NCBI GenBank assembly: GCA_029213165.1
Contig: JARGNO010000001.1
Span: 66,676 to 101,718 of the forward strand
Reading direction: 5' to 3'
Source: Minwuia sp.
GTDB lineage: Bacteria; Pseudomonadota; Alphaproteobacteria; Minwuiales; Minwuiaceae
Length of the DNA stretch: 35,043 nt
Position 1 is the first letter of the stretch. Every line of letters begins with the position of its first letter. The notes beneath the pieces were generated by a model. That model searched no databases. It was not told the DNA's origin and saw only the letters and a program-made list of their open reading frames with translations. The position numbers were made by a program, and so were the translations under genes. Below are positions 1 through 8,350 of this stretch, piece by piece.

Positions 1-73
1 TGCTGTGGGGGGCCGGGCGGGGAGAGGGATGGTGCAGGCCACAGACCGAAACAGACCCCTGGGGAGGGTGACC

Positions 74-1312
74 ATGGACTTCACGATTCCGCGCGAGATC
101 AGCGACTACATCGGCGTGCTCGATGCCTTCATCGAGAAGGAGATCAAACCGCTGGAGGAGGAGAACATCCGCTTCTTCGACCACCGGCGCGAATATGAAC
201 GTACCGACTGGGAGAACGGTGGCCGCCCGAAGGAAGAGTGGGAGGAACTGCTGGCGGAGATGAAACGCCGCGCCGACAAGGCCGGTCATCTGCGCTGGGC
301 CCTGCCCACGGATATCGGCGGCTCCGCCGGGTCCAACCTCGGCATGGCGATCATTCGCGAACACCTCGCCCATCGCGGGCTGGGCCTGCACAACGACCTG
401 CAGAACGAGAGTTCGATTGTCGGCAACTTCCCGGTCGTCATGATCTTCCACGCCGTTGCAAACGCGGCCCAGAAGGAAGAGTTCATCGAGGACATGATCA
501 CCGGCCGCAAGCGCGTGGCCTTTGGCGTGACCGAACCCAACCACGGCTCCGATGCCACCTACATGGAAACCACCGCGGTGCAGAAGGACGGCGGCTGGCT
601 GATCAACGGCACCAAGCGCTGGAACTCCGGCATGTCCAATGCCTCCCATGACGTGGTCTTCGCCCGGACCTCAGGCGATGTGGGCCGCCCCAGCGGCATC
701 ACCGCCTTCATCGTGCCGGTGGAGACGCCGGGCGTGGACATTGCCTACATGCACTGGACGTTCAATATGCCGTCCGATCATGCGGAGGTGCATTTCCGCG
801 ATGTCTGGGTGCCGGACAGTGCCATCCTGCACGAGGAGGGACGCGGTCTGGAATGCGCCCAGGCATTCTTCCACGAGAACCGTATCCGGCAGGCGGCCTC
901 CAGCCTCGGTGCCGGGCAGTACTGCGTCGACGAGGCGGTGCAATGGGCCAACAAGCGCATCACCTGGGGCAAGCCATTGAGCACGAACCAGGCGATCCAG
1001 TGGCCACTGGCTGAACTGAACACCGAAGCCGAGATGCTGCGCAACCTGGTCTACAAGAGCGCCTGGCATCTGGACCAGGCCCACCACATGGAGGTGACGC
1101 ATTGGGTCGCCATGGCCAATTACCGCGCCAACCGGTTTGTCTGCGAAGCGGCGGACCGGGCCATGCAGGTGCACGGTGGCATGGGCTATACCCGCTACAA
1201 GCCCTTCGAGCACATCTACCGCCACCATCGCCGCTATCGCATCACCGAAGGCACCGAGGAAATCCAGATCCGCAAGGTCGCTCACGACCTGTTCAAGAAG
1301 TTCCGGGACTGA
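74..1312 (+). CDS. Acyl-CoA dehydrogenase
   Basis: A 412-residue FAD-dependent acyl-CoA dehydrogenase that would introduce the alpha,beta double bond into an acyl-CoA and pass electrons to electron-transfer flavoprotein. The family signature VTEPNHGSD lies near residues 152-160. The C-terminal ITEGTEEIQ motif starts near residue 390, and its Glu392 occupies the place of the catalytic base in medium-chain enzymes. The length is normal for the family. The frame is open from base 5, but the ATG at 74 follows a strong GGGAGGG ribosome site and begins the usual N-terminal helix, so it was preferred. It converges on the ABC permease gene at 1354 and belongs to no clear operon. Its substrate chain length cannot be read from sequence. 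Family certain, substrate unknown. Confidence 0.93.
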   Translation: MDFTIPREISDYIGVLDAFIEKEIKPLEEENIRFFDHRREYERTDWENGGRPKEEWEELLAEMKRRADKAGHLRWALPTDIGGSAGSNLGMAIIREHLAHRGLGLHNDLQNESSIVGNFPVVMIFHAVANAAQKEEFIEDMITGRKRVAFGVTEPNHGSDATYMETTAVQKDGGWLINGTKRWNSGMSNASHDVVFARTSGDVGRPSGITAFIVPVETPGVDIAYMHWTFNMPSDHAEVHFRDVWVPDSAILHEEGRGLECAQAFFHENRIRQAASSLGAGQYCVDEAVQWANKRITWGKPLSTNQAIQWPLAELNTEAEMLRNLVYKSAWHLDQAHHMEVTHWVAMANYRANRFVCEAADRAMQVHGGMGYTRYKPFEHIYRHHRRYRITEGTEEIQIRKVAHDLFKKFRD

Positions 1313-1353
1313 TCACGGGCCTGTCTTCTGGAGCATGACTTCCGGACGCTGCC

Positions 1354-2193
1354 TCACCCGTCGCGCCGCAGGTGGCGGGTGAGGCGTTTCTCCAGCCGTT
1401 CCCATATGTTGCGGATGGTTTCCACCATCAGCAGGTAGACGACAGCGGCCCAGAGATAGGTCTGGAAGTCGAAGCTGCGGGAATAGGCGCGCCGCGTCTC
1501 CCCCATCAGGTCCAGCACCGTGATGATGGCAACGATGGCCGATCCCTTCAGCATCAGGATGATCTCGTTGCCATAGGGACGCAGCGCCACGATCAGGGCC
1601 TGCGGCAGGATGATCTTGCGGAAGGCCTGGAACCGGGTGAGGCCCAGCGCCTCCGCCGCTTCCCATTGCCCCTTCGCGACCGACTGGATCGCACCGCGCA
1701 GGATCTCCGCCTGATAGGCCGCCGTGTTCAGGGCAAAGGCGAAGACAGCGCAGTTCCAGGGATCACGGAAGAACAGCCACAGACCCGCTGACTGCAACTC
1801 CGGGCGAAACTCGCCTGCCCCGTAGTAGACAAGAAAGACCTGCGCCAGCAGCGGCGTGCCGCGGAACAGATAGACATAGCAATAGGCCAGCGCACCCACG
1901 GCACGGTTGGGTGACAGTCGTGCCATGGCCACCGGCAGTGACATGGCCGCGCCGAAGACCAGCGACGTCGCCACCAGCCCGAGAGTGATCTGCAGACCTT
2001 TCCAGTACTTCGGTCCATATTTCGCGACGAGCTCACTGTCCCAGGCGAGGATCAGATAGAGGCCCAGTCCCGCCAGCATCCCGACCATTGCCACCAGCGC
2101 GATCCAGCCAGTTGTTCGCGTACCGTTCCAGCGGCGGCGCACGGGCGGTGGCGGCAGGGCAGGCTGTATATGCTCGTTGACGATGGCCGTCAT
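1354..2193 (-). CDS. Polar amino-acid ABC transporter permease (HisM/ArtM-like)
   Basis: A 279-residue inner-membrane permease of the polar amino-acid uptake family. A hydrophilic N-terminal tail of about 30 residues precedes the first membrane segment, and several more hydrophobic helices follow. The cytoplasmic EAA-type loop (QWEAAEALGLTRFQAFRKI, then LPQA) is the docking site for the ATPase. The start codon overlaps the stop of the upstream permease (ATGA, 2190-2193), so the two are translationally coupled and should form a heterodimeric channel. The binding protein lies upstream in the same direction. No ATPase gene follows; the next gene is a convergent acyl-CoA dehydrogenase. Substrate probably a basic or polar amino acid, from family alone. 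Confidence 0.92.
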   Translation of the reverse strand: MTAIVNEHIQPALPPPPVRRRWNGTRTTGWIALVAMVGMLAGLGLYLILAWDSELVAKYGPKYWKGLQITLGLVATSLVFGAAMSLPVAMARLSPNRAVGALAYCYVYLFRGTPLLAQVFLVYYGAGEFRPELQSAGLWLFFRDPWNCAVFAFALNTAAYQAEILRGAIQSVAKGQWEAAEALGLTRFQAFRKIILPQALIVALRPYGNEIILMLKGSAIVAIITVLDLMGETRRAYSRSFDFQTYLWAAVVYLLMVETIRNIWERLEKRLTRHLRRDG

Positions 2194-2903
2194 CGGGGTG
2201 CGTCCCCCTTCGCGGCCCAGTGATTGATCGCGCCGATGGCAACCGACGACAGGATCGCCAGCACCAGATACAGCAGGCAGGCGACGCCGAAGAACAGGAA
2301 GGCTTCCTTGGTCACGCGGGCGGCGATGCCGGTCTGGCGGATGATGTCCGACAGGCCGATGACACTGACCAGCGCCGTATCCTTCAGCAGGATCATCCAG
2401 AGGTTGCTCAGCCCCGGCAGCGCGATGCGGATCAGCTGCGGCAGGATGATCAGACGCATGGTCTGGAACCGTGACAGGCCGATGGCATAGCCGCCTTCGT
2501 ACTGCCCGCGCGGGATGGCGCGGAATGCCGAGAGGAAGACCTCGCTGGAGAAGGAGGAAAAGACCAACCCAAGCGCCACCATGCCGGCGAGGAAGCTGTT
2601 GATCTCTATCGTCGTCTCGCTGCCCATCGCCAGCAGCAGTTGCCGGATGCCGATCTGGGCACCAAAGTAGACCAGGAAGAGCGTCAGCAATTCCGGCAAC
2701 CCGCGAAAGACGGTCGTGTAGATATTGCCGGCCAGCCGCAGCGTCTGCTCCTCCGACTGCTTCGCCAGGGCCACGAGGAACCCGATCAGCAGCCCCAGCG
2801 GCAGGGTGGCAAGCGCCAGCGAGATGGTGACACCAACCCCGGACGCGATCTCGTCACCCCAGCCGGTGTCACTGAGGCTCAGAAGGGCGAGCACCTCATC
2901 CAT
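2190..2903 (-). CDS. Polar amino-acid ABC transporter permease (HisQ/ArtQ-like)
   Basis: A 237-residue permease, the partner of the overlapping HisM-like gene. Hydrophobic segments start near residue 25. The EAA-type loop reads GQYEGGYAIGLSRFQTMRL followed by ILPQ, as expected for the coupling helix that contacts the ATP-binding subunit. The length is typical of HisQ. It starts 126 bases downstream of the binding-protein gene. That gap holds GC-rich hairpin potential around 2942-2960, a common arrangement after periplasmic binding-protein genes, where it stabilises the upstream message. Family assignment is firm; the transported amino acid is not determined. Confidence 0.92.
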   Translation of the reverse strand: MDEVLALLSLSDTGWGDEIASGVGVTISLALATLPLGLLIGFLVALAKQSEEQTLRLAGNIYTTVFRGLPELLTLFLVYFGAQIGIRQLLLAMGSETTIEINSFLAGMVALGLVFSSFSSEVFLSAFRAIPRGQYEGGYAIGLSRFQTMRLIILPQLIRIALPGLSNLWMILLKDTALVSVIGLSDIIRQTGIAARVTKEAFLFFGVACLLYLVLAILSSVAIGAINHWAAKGDAPR

Positions 2904-3029
2904 ACGGCACCCACGCCACAGCCCGAACCGGTCCCACCCGCCGCCTTCGCCCGGCGAGGCAGCGGATGGGAAGGGTCACAGGCAGGGCCTGCTTCATGCT
3001 GTGCCCGTCATCAGGCACGTCAGGTCCGG

Positions 3030-3812
3030 TCAGCCGCCGTAGGCGTCGAACGTGAAGTACTTGTCGTTGATCGACTTGTAGACGCCATTGGCGCGGATTG
3101 CCTTGATCGCGGCATTGAATTTCTGCGCCAGTTCGGTCTCACCCTTGCGGATGGCGATGCCTGCCCCCTCGCCATGGATGGCCGGGTCCGGAGTGATGGT
3201 GCCCAGCAGCTTGCAGCAGGTGCCGTCGTCACTCTCCAGCCATTCCTGCAACACCGTGACATCATCGACCACTGCGTCCAGGCGACCATTCGCAATATCC
3301 AGCTTGTATTCATCAGCAGTGGGATAGCCCCGAACCGTGCTGTCGGTATAGGTCGCCTCGGAATAGTTGGAATGGGTGGTGGAACCCTGCACCCCGATGG
3401 CGGCACCGGCCAGATCGGCAGGGCTGGTGCCCTTCAGCGCGGAATCCTTCGGCACGGCAATCGCCGGGGGCGTGTTGTAGTATTTCTCGGTGAAATCCAC
3501 CTTCTTCTTGCGCTCGTCCGTGATCGACATGGAGGCGATGATCGCATCATACTTGCCGGCCTGAAGCGCCGGAATGATGCCGTCCCAGTCCTGGGTGACA
3601 AAGGTGCACTCCGCCTTCATCTCGGCACAGAGCGCCTTGGCGATGTCGACGTCAAAACCCTCCAGCTTGCCGTCCGCAGTCAGGTTGTTGAACGGAGGGT
3701 AGGCGCCTTCCGTTCCGATCTTCAGTTGCATGCCGTCGGCCTGGGCGGAGGAAAGTGCCGCAGCCGTGGCCAGCGCCGCAGCGGTGAGTGTCAGTTGCTT
3801 CAGGAACCGCAT
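3030..3812 (-). CDS. Periplasmic amino-acid-binding protein of ABC importer (HisJ/ArgT-like)
   Basis: A 260-residue type-3 extracellular solute-binding protein. An N-terminal signal peptide (MRFLKQ, then an alanine-rich core) ends at a probable AQA/D cleavage site near residue 25. The mature start (MQLKIGTEGAYPPFNN) and the later FDVDIAKALC and DWDGIIPALQAGKYDAII stretches are hallmark segments of lysine/arginine/ornithine and histidine-binding proteins. Two Cys near the end (GTCCKLLG) may form a disulfide. The frame stays open further upstream, but the ATG at 3812 starts the signal peptide and has a GGGAG site before it. It is the first gene of an importer with the two permeases downstream. 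Confidence 0.93.
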   Translation of the reverse strand: MRFLKQLTLTAAALATAAALSSAQADGMQLKIGTEGAYPPFNNLTADGKLEGFDVDIAKALCAEMKAECTFVTQDWDGIIPALQAGKYDAIIASMSITDERKKKVDFTEKYYNTPPAIAVPKDSALKGTSPADLAGAAIGVQGSTTHSNYSEATYTDSTVRGYPTADEYKLDIANGRLDAVVDDVTVLQEWLESDDGTCCKLLGTITPDPAIHGEGAGIAIRKGETELAQKFNAAIKAIRANGVYKSINDKYFTFDAYGG

Positions 3813-3893
3813 TCTCGGGATCTCCCTGTTATCTCGGGTTCTGCTTCGCATTGCATCCCAAAGCGAATTGGCCAGGTGTTCAACCGGAATCGC

Positions 3894-3913
3894 CCGAATC
3901 GGACCAGATTCGG
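3894..3913. promoter_or_regulatory. Inverted repeat in divergent intergenic region, possible operator
   Basis: CCGAATC and GATTCGG form perfect 7-base arms separated by 6 bases. The site lies in the 209-base gap between the divergently transcribed binding-protein gene (start 3812) and the quinone oxidoreductase (start 4022). The position suits a regulator site for one or both genes; a weak RNA hairpin is the alternative. No regulator gene is adjacent. Confidence 0.35.
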
Positions 3914-4021
3914 TGAAACATCGGGATTTTACGTCGGGGAACCTGTCCACCACCTTGTCGTGACCGGGCGTGCGGGCTACGTCATCGGGCAGCGAATGCA
4001 AACGCGAGGGGAGAAGAACCG

Positions 4022-5002
4022 ATGAGAGCGATGCTGTGTCACGAATGGTGCGGGCCTGATGATCTGAAGCTGGAGGAAGTTGCCTCGCCGGAGCCGGGCG
4101 CGGGCGAGGTGCGCATCGACGTGCACTGTGCGGGGGTGAACTTCCCGGACCTGCTGATGATCGCGGGCAAGTATCAGTTCAAGCCATCTTTCCCCTTCTC
4201 ACCCGGCATGGAAGTCGGTGGCGTCATCTCCGCTGTCGGCGAGGGTGTGACGGGTTTCAGGCCCGGTGACCGGGTGATGGCAATGACCAGCATGGGCGGT
4301 GGCTATGCCGAGCAGGCAGTCGCCAAGGCCGCCAAGACGTTCCTGCTGCCCAATGCCGTGACCTTCGAGCAGGCGGCCGGTTTCCCGGTCACCTATGGCA
4401 CGACCTATCACGCGCTGAAGGACCGGGGTGAACTGAAGCCCGGCGAAGTGCTGCTGGTGCACGGGGCGTCCGGCGGTGTCGGGCTGAACGCCGTGGAACT
4501 GGGCAAGCGCATGGGCGCGACGGTGATCGGCACCGTCGGTTCGGACGCGAAGATGGACATCGTGAAGGAATATGGTGCGGACCACGTCTTCAACTATTCC
4601 GACCATTCGATCCGCGACACCGTCAAGGAACTGACCGGCGGCCAGGGTGCCGACGTGATCTATGACCCGGTCGGCGGTGACGCCTTCGACGAATCGCTCC
4701 GCTGCATCAACTGGGGCGGGCGTCTGCTGGTGGTCGGCTTCGCCTCCGGTCGCATCCCCGAGGCCAAGGCCAACCTGGTGCTGCTGAAGCAATGCCAGAT
4801 CGTCGGCGTGTTCTGGGGCGCCTGGACGGAGCGGAATCCGGAGGAATGCCGCAACCAGTTCAGGACACTGCTTGACTGGTGTGCCGAGGGCAAGCTGCGC
4901 CCGCATGTCTCCATGACCTTCCCGCTGGAACAGGCACCGGACGCGATGAAGGCTCTGGCCGCCCGCAAGGCCACCGGCAAGGTCATCGTCAACGTCCGAT
5001 GA
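4022..5002 (+). CDS. NADPH:quinone oxidoreductase family protein (zinc-free MDR)
   Basis: A 326-residue medium-chain dehydrogenase/reductase of the quinone oxidoreductase branch, expected to reduce quinones or enoyl compounds with NADPH in the cytosol. The N-terminal GroES-like domain carries GVNFPDLLMIAGKYQ and PFSPGMEVGG. The Rossmann domain has the nucleotide-binding motif VHGASGGVGLNAVEL near residues 145-160. The cysteine ligands of zinc alcohol dehydrogenases are absent, as expected for this branch. The start has a GGGGAGAAG site just upstream. It is divergent from the amino-acid importer and convergent with the CoA-transferase. The true substrate is open; related enzymes also act on acryloyl- or crotonyl-CoA. 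Confidence 0.9.
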   Translation: MRAMLCHEWCGPDDLKLEEVASPEPGAGEVRIDVHCAGVNFPDLLMIAGKYQFKPSFPFSPGMEVGGVISAVGEGVTGFRPGDRVMAMTSMGGGYAEQAVAKAAKTFLLPNAVTFEQAAGFPVTYGTTYHALKDRGELKPGEVLLVHGASGGVGLNAVELGKRMGATVIGTVGSDAKMDIVKEYGADHVFNYSDHSIRDTVKELTGGQGADVIYDPVGGDAFDESLRCINWGGRLLVVGFASGRIPEAKANLVLLKQCQIVGVFWGAWTERNPEECRNQFRTLLDWCAEGKLRPHVSMTFPLEQAPDAMKALAARKATGKVIVNVR

Positions 5003-5008
5003 ACTGGC

Positions 5009-5047
5009 GCGGGTATGCTTCTCCCCCTGCCGGGGAAGCGTACCCGC
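5009..5047. terminator. Strong hairpin between convergent genes, probable bidirectional terminator
   Basis: GCGGGTATGCTTC and the matching GAAGCGTACCCGC, with CCCC/GGGG inside, form a stem of about 16 base pairs with two wobble pairs. It fills the 44-base gap between the convergent oxidoreductase and CoA-transferase genes and touches the stop codon of the latter. There is no T-tract on either side, so an intrinsic terminator is unproven; it may instead protect both messages' 3' ends. Confidence 0.5.
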
Positions 5048-6276
5048 TACCGCCGCTCCGCATGCAGCACACCGCTGGTCTGCAACTTCGAGACATCTGC
5101 CGCTGACATGCCCAGTTCACCGCCCAGGACCGCTTCATTGTGTTCGCCCAAGAAGGGGGCAGTCAGGCCAAGGGTATCGGGGAAGTCCGAATAGCGCAGC
5201 GGATTGCCGGTGATGGCCATCGGCCCGACGCCCCGGTCGTCGATATGGCGTACCGTGCCACGCTCGATCAGGTGCGGATGTCGCATGGCATCGGCAACAC
5301 TCAGAACCGGCGCGCAGGGCACCCTCTCCGCCTGCAGCGCCTCAATCCCTGCCTCATCGGAGTCCAGGCTGCCCAGCCATCCCTCGATCAATTCGATCAG
5401 TTCAGCCTGATTCGTCATCCTTGCCGGTCCATCAACGAACCGCGGGTCCCGGATCAGGTCCTCGCGTCCCATGGCCCTGCAGACCCGCGACCACTGGTCG
5501 CCCAGTGCCACCAGAACCAGATAGCCGGTCTTTGCCCTGAAGATGCCGATGGGGGCCACCATCGCATGATGACTGCCGGTGCGGTGCGGTTCGACCGTGC
5601 CGCCACTCAAAGAATGCACCTCCACGTTGATTTCATGGCAGTGGAAGTAGAAATCCAGCAGGGAGATATCGAGGTGCTGGCCCTTGCCCGGACCGTCGCC
5701 GCGTGACCGCTCGCGATGGAACAGCGCGCCATTGATGGCGGCCAGCGCGGTGATCGCCGTGCCGACATCGCCGATCGCCATCCCGACGATGGGCGGCGGC
5801 CCGTCGGGTTCCCCGATCATGGAGGTCACCCCGGCATAGGCCTGGGCGATATAGTCGAAACCGACCAGTTGATGCAGCGGCCCGCTCTGCCCGAAGGCGG
5901 AGATGGAGCACATGATGGCCGATGGATTGATGGCGTGAACCTCGGCCCAGCCAAATCCCATCCGGTCGATCACACCCGGCGAGAAGTTCTCCACCACCAC
6001 ATCGGCCCAGGCAATCAGGTCGCGGATGATCGCCTTGCCTTCTGCCGTGCGCATGTCGAGGCAGACCGAGCGCTTGCCCTGATTGTGCTGCACGAAGTAT
6101 CCGGACCTTCCGTCCTTGATGACCGGCAGGACGCGGCAGAGGTCGCCGCCGGGCGCATGTTCCAGCTTGATGACGTCCGCCCCCATCTCCGCCATCAGGC
6201 GGGTACAGGCCGGGCCGGCAATGAACTGTGTGAAGTCGAGTACGCGAATGCCGTCCAGCACATGGGCGTGAGCCAA
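5047..6276 (-). CDS. Class III CoA-transferase (CaiB/BaiF family)
   Basis: A 409-residue CoA-transferase, which moves CoA between a carboxylic acid and an acyl-CoA through an enzyme-bound aspartyl-CoA thioester. The N-terminus has the family opening LDGIRVLDFTQFIAGPACT and GADVIKLEHAPGGD. Further motifs are VVENFSPGVIDRMGFG, MAIGDVGTAI and GQHLDISLLD. The length fits the family. The frame is open upstream to 6444, but a TTG at 6276 sits 6 bases after a perfect GGGGAGGA site and gives the normal family N-terminus, so it was chosen; the ATG at 6315 has no good site. It is divergent from lspA. Its acyl donor and acceptor cannot be read from sequence. Confidence 0.9.
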   Translation of the reverse strand: MAHAHVLDGIRVLDFTQFIAGPACTRLMAEMGADVIKLEHAPGGDLCRVLPVIKDGRSGYFVQHNQGKRSVCLDMRTAEGKAIIRDLIAWADVVVENFSPGVIDRMGFGWAEVHAINPSAIMCSISAFGQSGPLHQLVGFDYIAQAYAGVTSMIGEPDGPPPIVGMAIGDVGTAITALAAINGALFHRERSRGDGPGKGQHLDISLLDFYFHCHEINVEVHSLSGGTVEPHRTGSHHAMVAPIGIFRAKTGYLVLVALGDQWSRVCRAMGREDLIRDPRFVDGPARMTNQAELIELIEGWLGSLDSDEAGIEALQAERVPCAPVLSVADAMRHPHLIERGTVRHIDDRGVGPMAITGNPLRYSDFPDTLGLTAPFLGEHNEAVLGGELGMSAADVSKLQTSGVLHAERR

Positions 6277-6355
6277 GTCCGATCCTCCCCAGGGTCGCTC
6301 AATCACTGCCCGCATACTGGACTCTGCCGCGTCGCAGGAGAAGGGGCTTGACCGG

Positions 6356-6910
6356 ATGCGTTGCCGGAGCCAACTGTCAGCATACGCACAGTCCATGTCC
6401 TTCGGATCCGCAATGATCGCTCGCGCGCTGGTATTCTCGGCCATTCTGATCGTCCTTGATCAGGCCTCGAAGGCGTGGCTGATCGACGTCATGGCCGCGC
6501 GTGACTTCGCGACGCTGGCGCTGACCCCGTTCTTCAACCTGGTGATGGTCTGGAATCCGGGGGTCAGTTTCGGACTGTTCGGCGGCGATCCGGAAGAGAC
6601 CCGCTGGGTGCTGGCTGGTGTGAACGTGGTCGTCTCGGTTTTCCTGTTCTTCTGGATGCGCCGGGCGGAGGGGCCCTGGCAGCGGTTTGCACTTGCTGCC
6701 GTGATCGGCGGGGCCATCGGCAATGCCGTCGATAGGGTCAATTACGGACAGGTCGCGGACTTCTTCGACTTTCATGTCGCGGGCTGGCACTGGCCCGCTT
6801 TCAACGTGGCGGATATCGCTATTTCGTGTGGAGTGGCTATCCTGCTGCTGGATTCCTTGTTCGGACGCCGTCTTGGCGCTAGAAACGGCAGCCATGAAAA
6901 CCAGTCTTGA
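6356..6910 (+). CDS. lspA: Lipoprotein signal peptidase II
   Basis: The inner-membrane aspartyl protease that cuts the signal peptide of diacylated prolipoproteins just before the lipid-carrying cysteine. Counting from this start, the catalytic aspartates are Asp126 (GNAVDR) and Asp153 (FNVADI). The conserved NPGVSFGLF segment precedes them, and four membrane helices are visible. The start is uncertain. The ATG at 6356 has an AGGAGAAGGGG stretch upstream and gives 184 residues. ATGs at 6395 and 6413 give 171 or 165 residues, closer to the usual length, but have weaker ribosome sites. The stop overlaps the next gene, itself a lipoprotein and a likely substrate. It is divergent from the CoA-transferase. 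Confidence 0.93.
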   Translation: MRCRSQLSAYAQSMSFGSAMIARALVFSAILIVLDQASKAWLIDVMAARDFATLALTPFFNLVMVWNPGVSFGLFGGDPEETRWVLAGVNVVVSVFLFFWMRRAEGPWQRFALAAVIGGAIGNAVDRVNYGQVADFFDFHVAGWHWPAFNVADIAISCGVAILLLDSLFGRRLGARNGSHENQS

Positions 6911-7403
6911 GAATCGTCTGACCCGTTTGCTGCCCGTGCTGGCCCTTGTGCTGGTTGTCGGCGGCTGCGACACGGTGAAGAACACGCTGGGCCTGAACAA
7001 GTCGTCGCCGGACGAAAGCCGGGTGACGGTGTTCTCGCCCCTTGTGGTCCCGCCCGACTTCAACCTGCGCCCGCCGGGGCCTGGCGGGGTGCAGCAGACC
7101 GCGGCACCGCGCACGGGCAAGCGCGTCACCTCCGTCGCCATCGGGCAGGATGGCCGCATTGTCACCTCTGTCACCGGAACCGGGCCGGAAGGCGCCACCA
7201 GCGGCGAGCTGGCCCTGCTGCGGTCTGCCGGTGCCATGTCACCGCCGGAGGGTATCCGCGATCTGGCCGCGGCGCAGGAGCAGAGCCTGAAGAAGGTCAA
7301 CACGCTGCTGAGCGACCTGGTGCTGTTCAACAAGCGCGACGCGGACCAGCGGCAACTGGATCCACGCGAACTTTCGAAGATCGACACGCTTGGCCTTTTC
7401 TGA
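6894..7403 (+). CDS. DUF3035 (BamF-like) outer-membrane lipoprotein
   Basis: A 169-residue predicted lipoprotein. The positively charged N-terminus and hydrophobic core end in a lipobox LVVGGC, with the lipidated cysteine at residue 25. The mature part has the VFSPLVVPPDFNLRPP segment typical of the alphaproteobacterial DUF3035 family, some of whose members are annotated as BamF, a part of the outer-membrane beta-barrel assembly machine. It overlaps the end of lspA by 17 bases, so both are probably co-translated. The family and its position after lspA are recurrent in alphaproteobacteria; assigning a BAM role here is inference. Confidence 0.8.
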   Translation: MKTSLENRLTRLLPVLALVLVVGGCDTVKNTLGLNKSSPDESRVTVFSPLVVPPDFNLRPPGPGGVQQTAAPRTGKRVTSVAIGQDGRIVTSVTGTGPEGATSGELALLRSAGAMSPPEGIRDLAAAQEQSLKKVNTLLSDLVLFNKRDADQRQLDPRELSKIDTLGLF

Positions 7404-7464
7404 ACGGGCGATATGTCGTCTGTGCACATGACAGGCTGAACACAGGACTCAGGAAAATTTCCGA

Positions 7465-7944
7465 ATGGCCTCAACGAACCGTGTGACGCGATGGCTGGAC
7501 AGCCTGCGCGGTGGAAGCGCTGCCGAAGCGGCCAGTGCCGCACCCGACGACCTGCATCTGGCAGCGGCAATCCTGCTGATCGAGGCCGCGCATCTGGACG
7601 GGGAATTCGATTCGACGGAGCAGACAACAGTGCGGCGCGTGCTGGCGGAGAAGTTCACGCTGACTGCCGACGAGACCACTTCGCTGATCGAGATGGCCGA
7701 GAGCCGTCAGCAGGATGCTGTCGAGATCAGCACCTTCACCCGCGCGATCAAGGAAGGCTATCCGCCCGAACGCCGCGTCGAAGTGATCGAGATGCTTTGG
7801 GAGGTCGTGCTTGCAGATGGCGAATTGCACGCCTATGAAGCCAACCTGTTGCGCCGCATCGGAGGCCTCATCTATGTTTCCGACAGGGAAAATGGTGAGG
7901 CGCGGCAGCGCGTAGCTGAACGGCTGCAGGGCAGTTCGGACTGA
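7465..7944 (+). CDS. TerB-family (tellurite resistance-like) protein
   Basis: A 159-residue soluble, helical, acidic protein of the TerB-like family. Characteristic pieces are LHLAAAILLIEAAHLDGEFD, a first half-repeat with conserved acidic residues, and MLWEVVLADGELHAYEANLLRRI, the second half-repeat. The family often binds divalent metal through these acidic residues and has no firmly established biochemical role. An AGGAAA site precedes the ATG at 7465. It lies 61 bases after the DUF3035 gene and before fdxA, all in the same direction. No other ter genes are present, so tellurite resistance should not be inferred. Confidence 0.82.
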   Translation: MASTNRVTRWLDSLRGGSAAEAASAAPDDLHLAAAILLIEAAHLDGEFDSTEQTTVRRVLAEKFTLTADETTSLIEMAESRQQDAVEISTFTRAIKEGYPPERRVEVIEMLWEVVLADGELHAYEANLLRRIGGLIYVSDRENGEARQRVAERLQGSSD

Positions 7945-7958
7945 GTGATACCTGAGAG

Positions 7959-7977
7959 CCGGTGAAAGGGTCACCGG
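7959..7977 (+). other. Short hairpin upstream of fdxA
   Basis: CCGGTGA and TCACCGG pair perfectly around a 5-base loop in the 67-base gap between the TerB-like gene and fdxA. It has no following T-tract, so it is more likely a message-processing or leader structure than a terminator. Confidence 0.35.
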
Positions 7978-8011
7978 TGGATCATGGCACAGCTAAGGGG
8001 AGTGAAGGCAG

Positions 8012-8350
8012 ATGCCTTATGTCGTCGCGGAGAACTGCATCAAGTGCAAGTTCCAGGATTGTGTTGAAGTCTGTCCCGTGGATTGCTTCTACGAGGGCGA
8101 GAACATGCTGGTGATCCACCCCGACGAGTGCATCGACTGCGGTGTCTGCGAGCCCGAATGCCCGATCGAGGCCATTCTGCCCGATACCGATCCGGAAGCC
8201 GACAAGTGGCTGGAACTGAACCGTGAATATTCGGAGAAGTGGCCGAACATCACGCGCAAGGGCGATAGCCCGGCCGACGCAGACGACTGGCGCGAGACCC
8301 CGGGCAAGTTCGAGAAGCATTTCAGCGCCAATCCCGGCGCGGGCGACTGA
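8012..8350 (+). CDS. fdxA: Seven-iron ferredoxin [3Fe-4S][4Fe-4S]
   Basis: A 112-residue ferredoxin of the Azotobacter FdI type, a low-potential electron carrier in the cytosol. The cysteine pattern is complete. Cys9, Cys17 and Cys50 fit the [3Fe-4S] cluster and Cys21, Cys40, Cys43 and Cys46 fit the [4Fe-4S] cluster; Cys12 and Cys25 are additional. The C-terminal tail of about 50 residues is typical of the alphaproteobacterial FdxA group. A GGGGAGTGAAGG ribosome site precedes the ATG. It lies just upstream of the carD region. Its redox partner is not evident from the neighbours. Confidence 0.95.
   Translation: MPYVVAENCIKCKFQDCVEVCPVDCFYEGENMLVIHPDECIDCGVCEPECPIEAILPDTDPEADKWLELNREYSEKWPNITRKGDSPADADDWRETPGKFEKHFSANPGAGD

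Noticed and set aside
2640-4025. A 461-codon plus-strand frame over the amino-acid importer genes
   Set aside because: It is antisense to the binding-protein and permease genes, which have clear signal peptides, motifs and starts. Its translation is low-complexity and resembles nothing.
7465-7944. Tellurite-resistance operon
   Set aside because: Only a TerB-like protein is present, with no terC, terD or terZ neighbours, so a resistance function is not supported.
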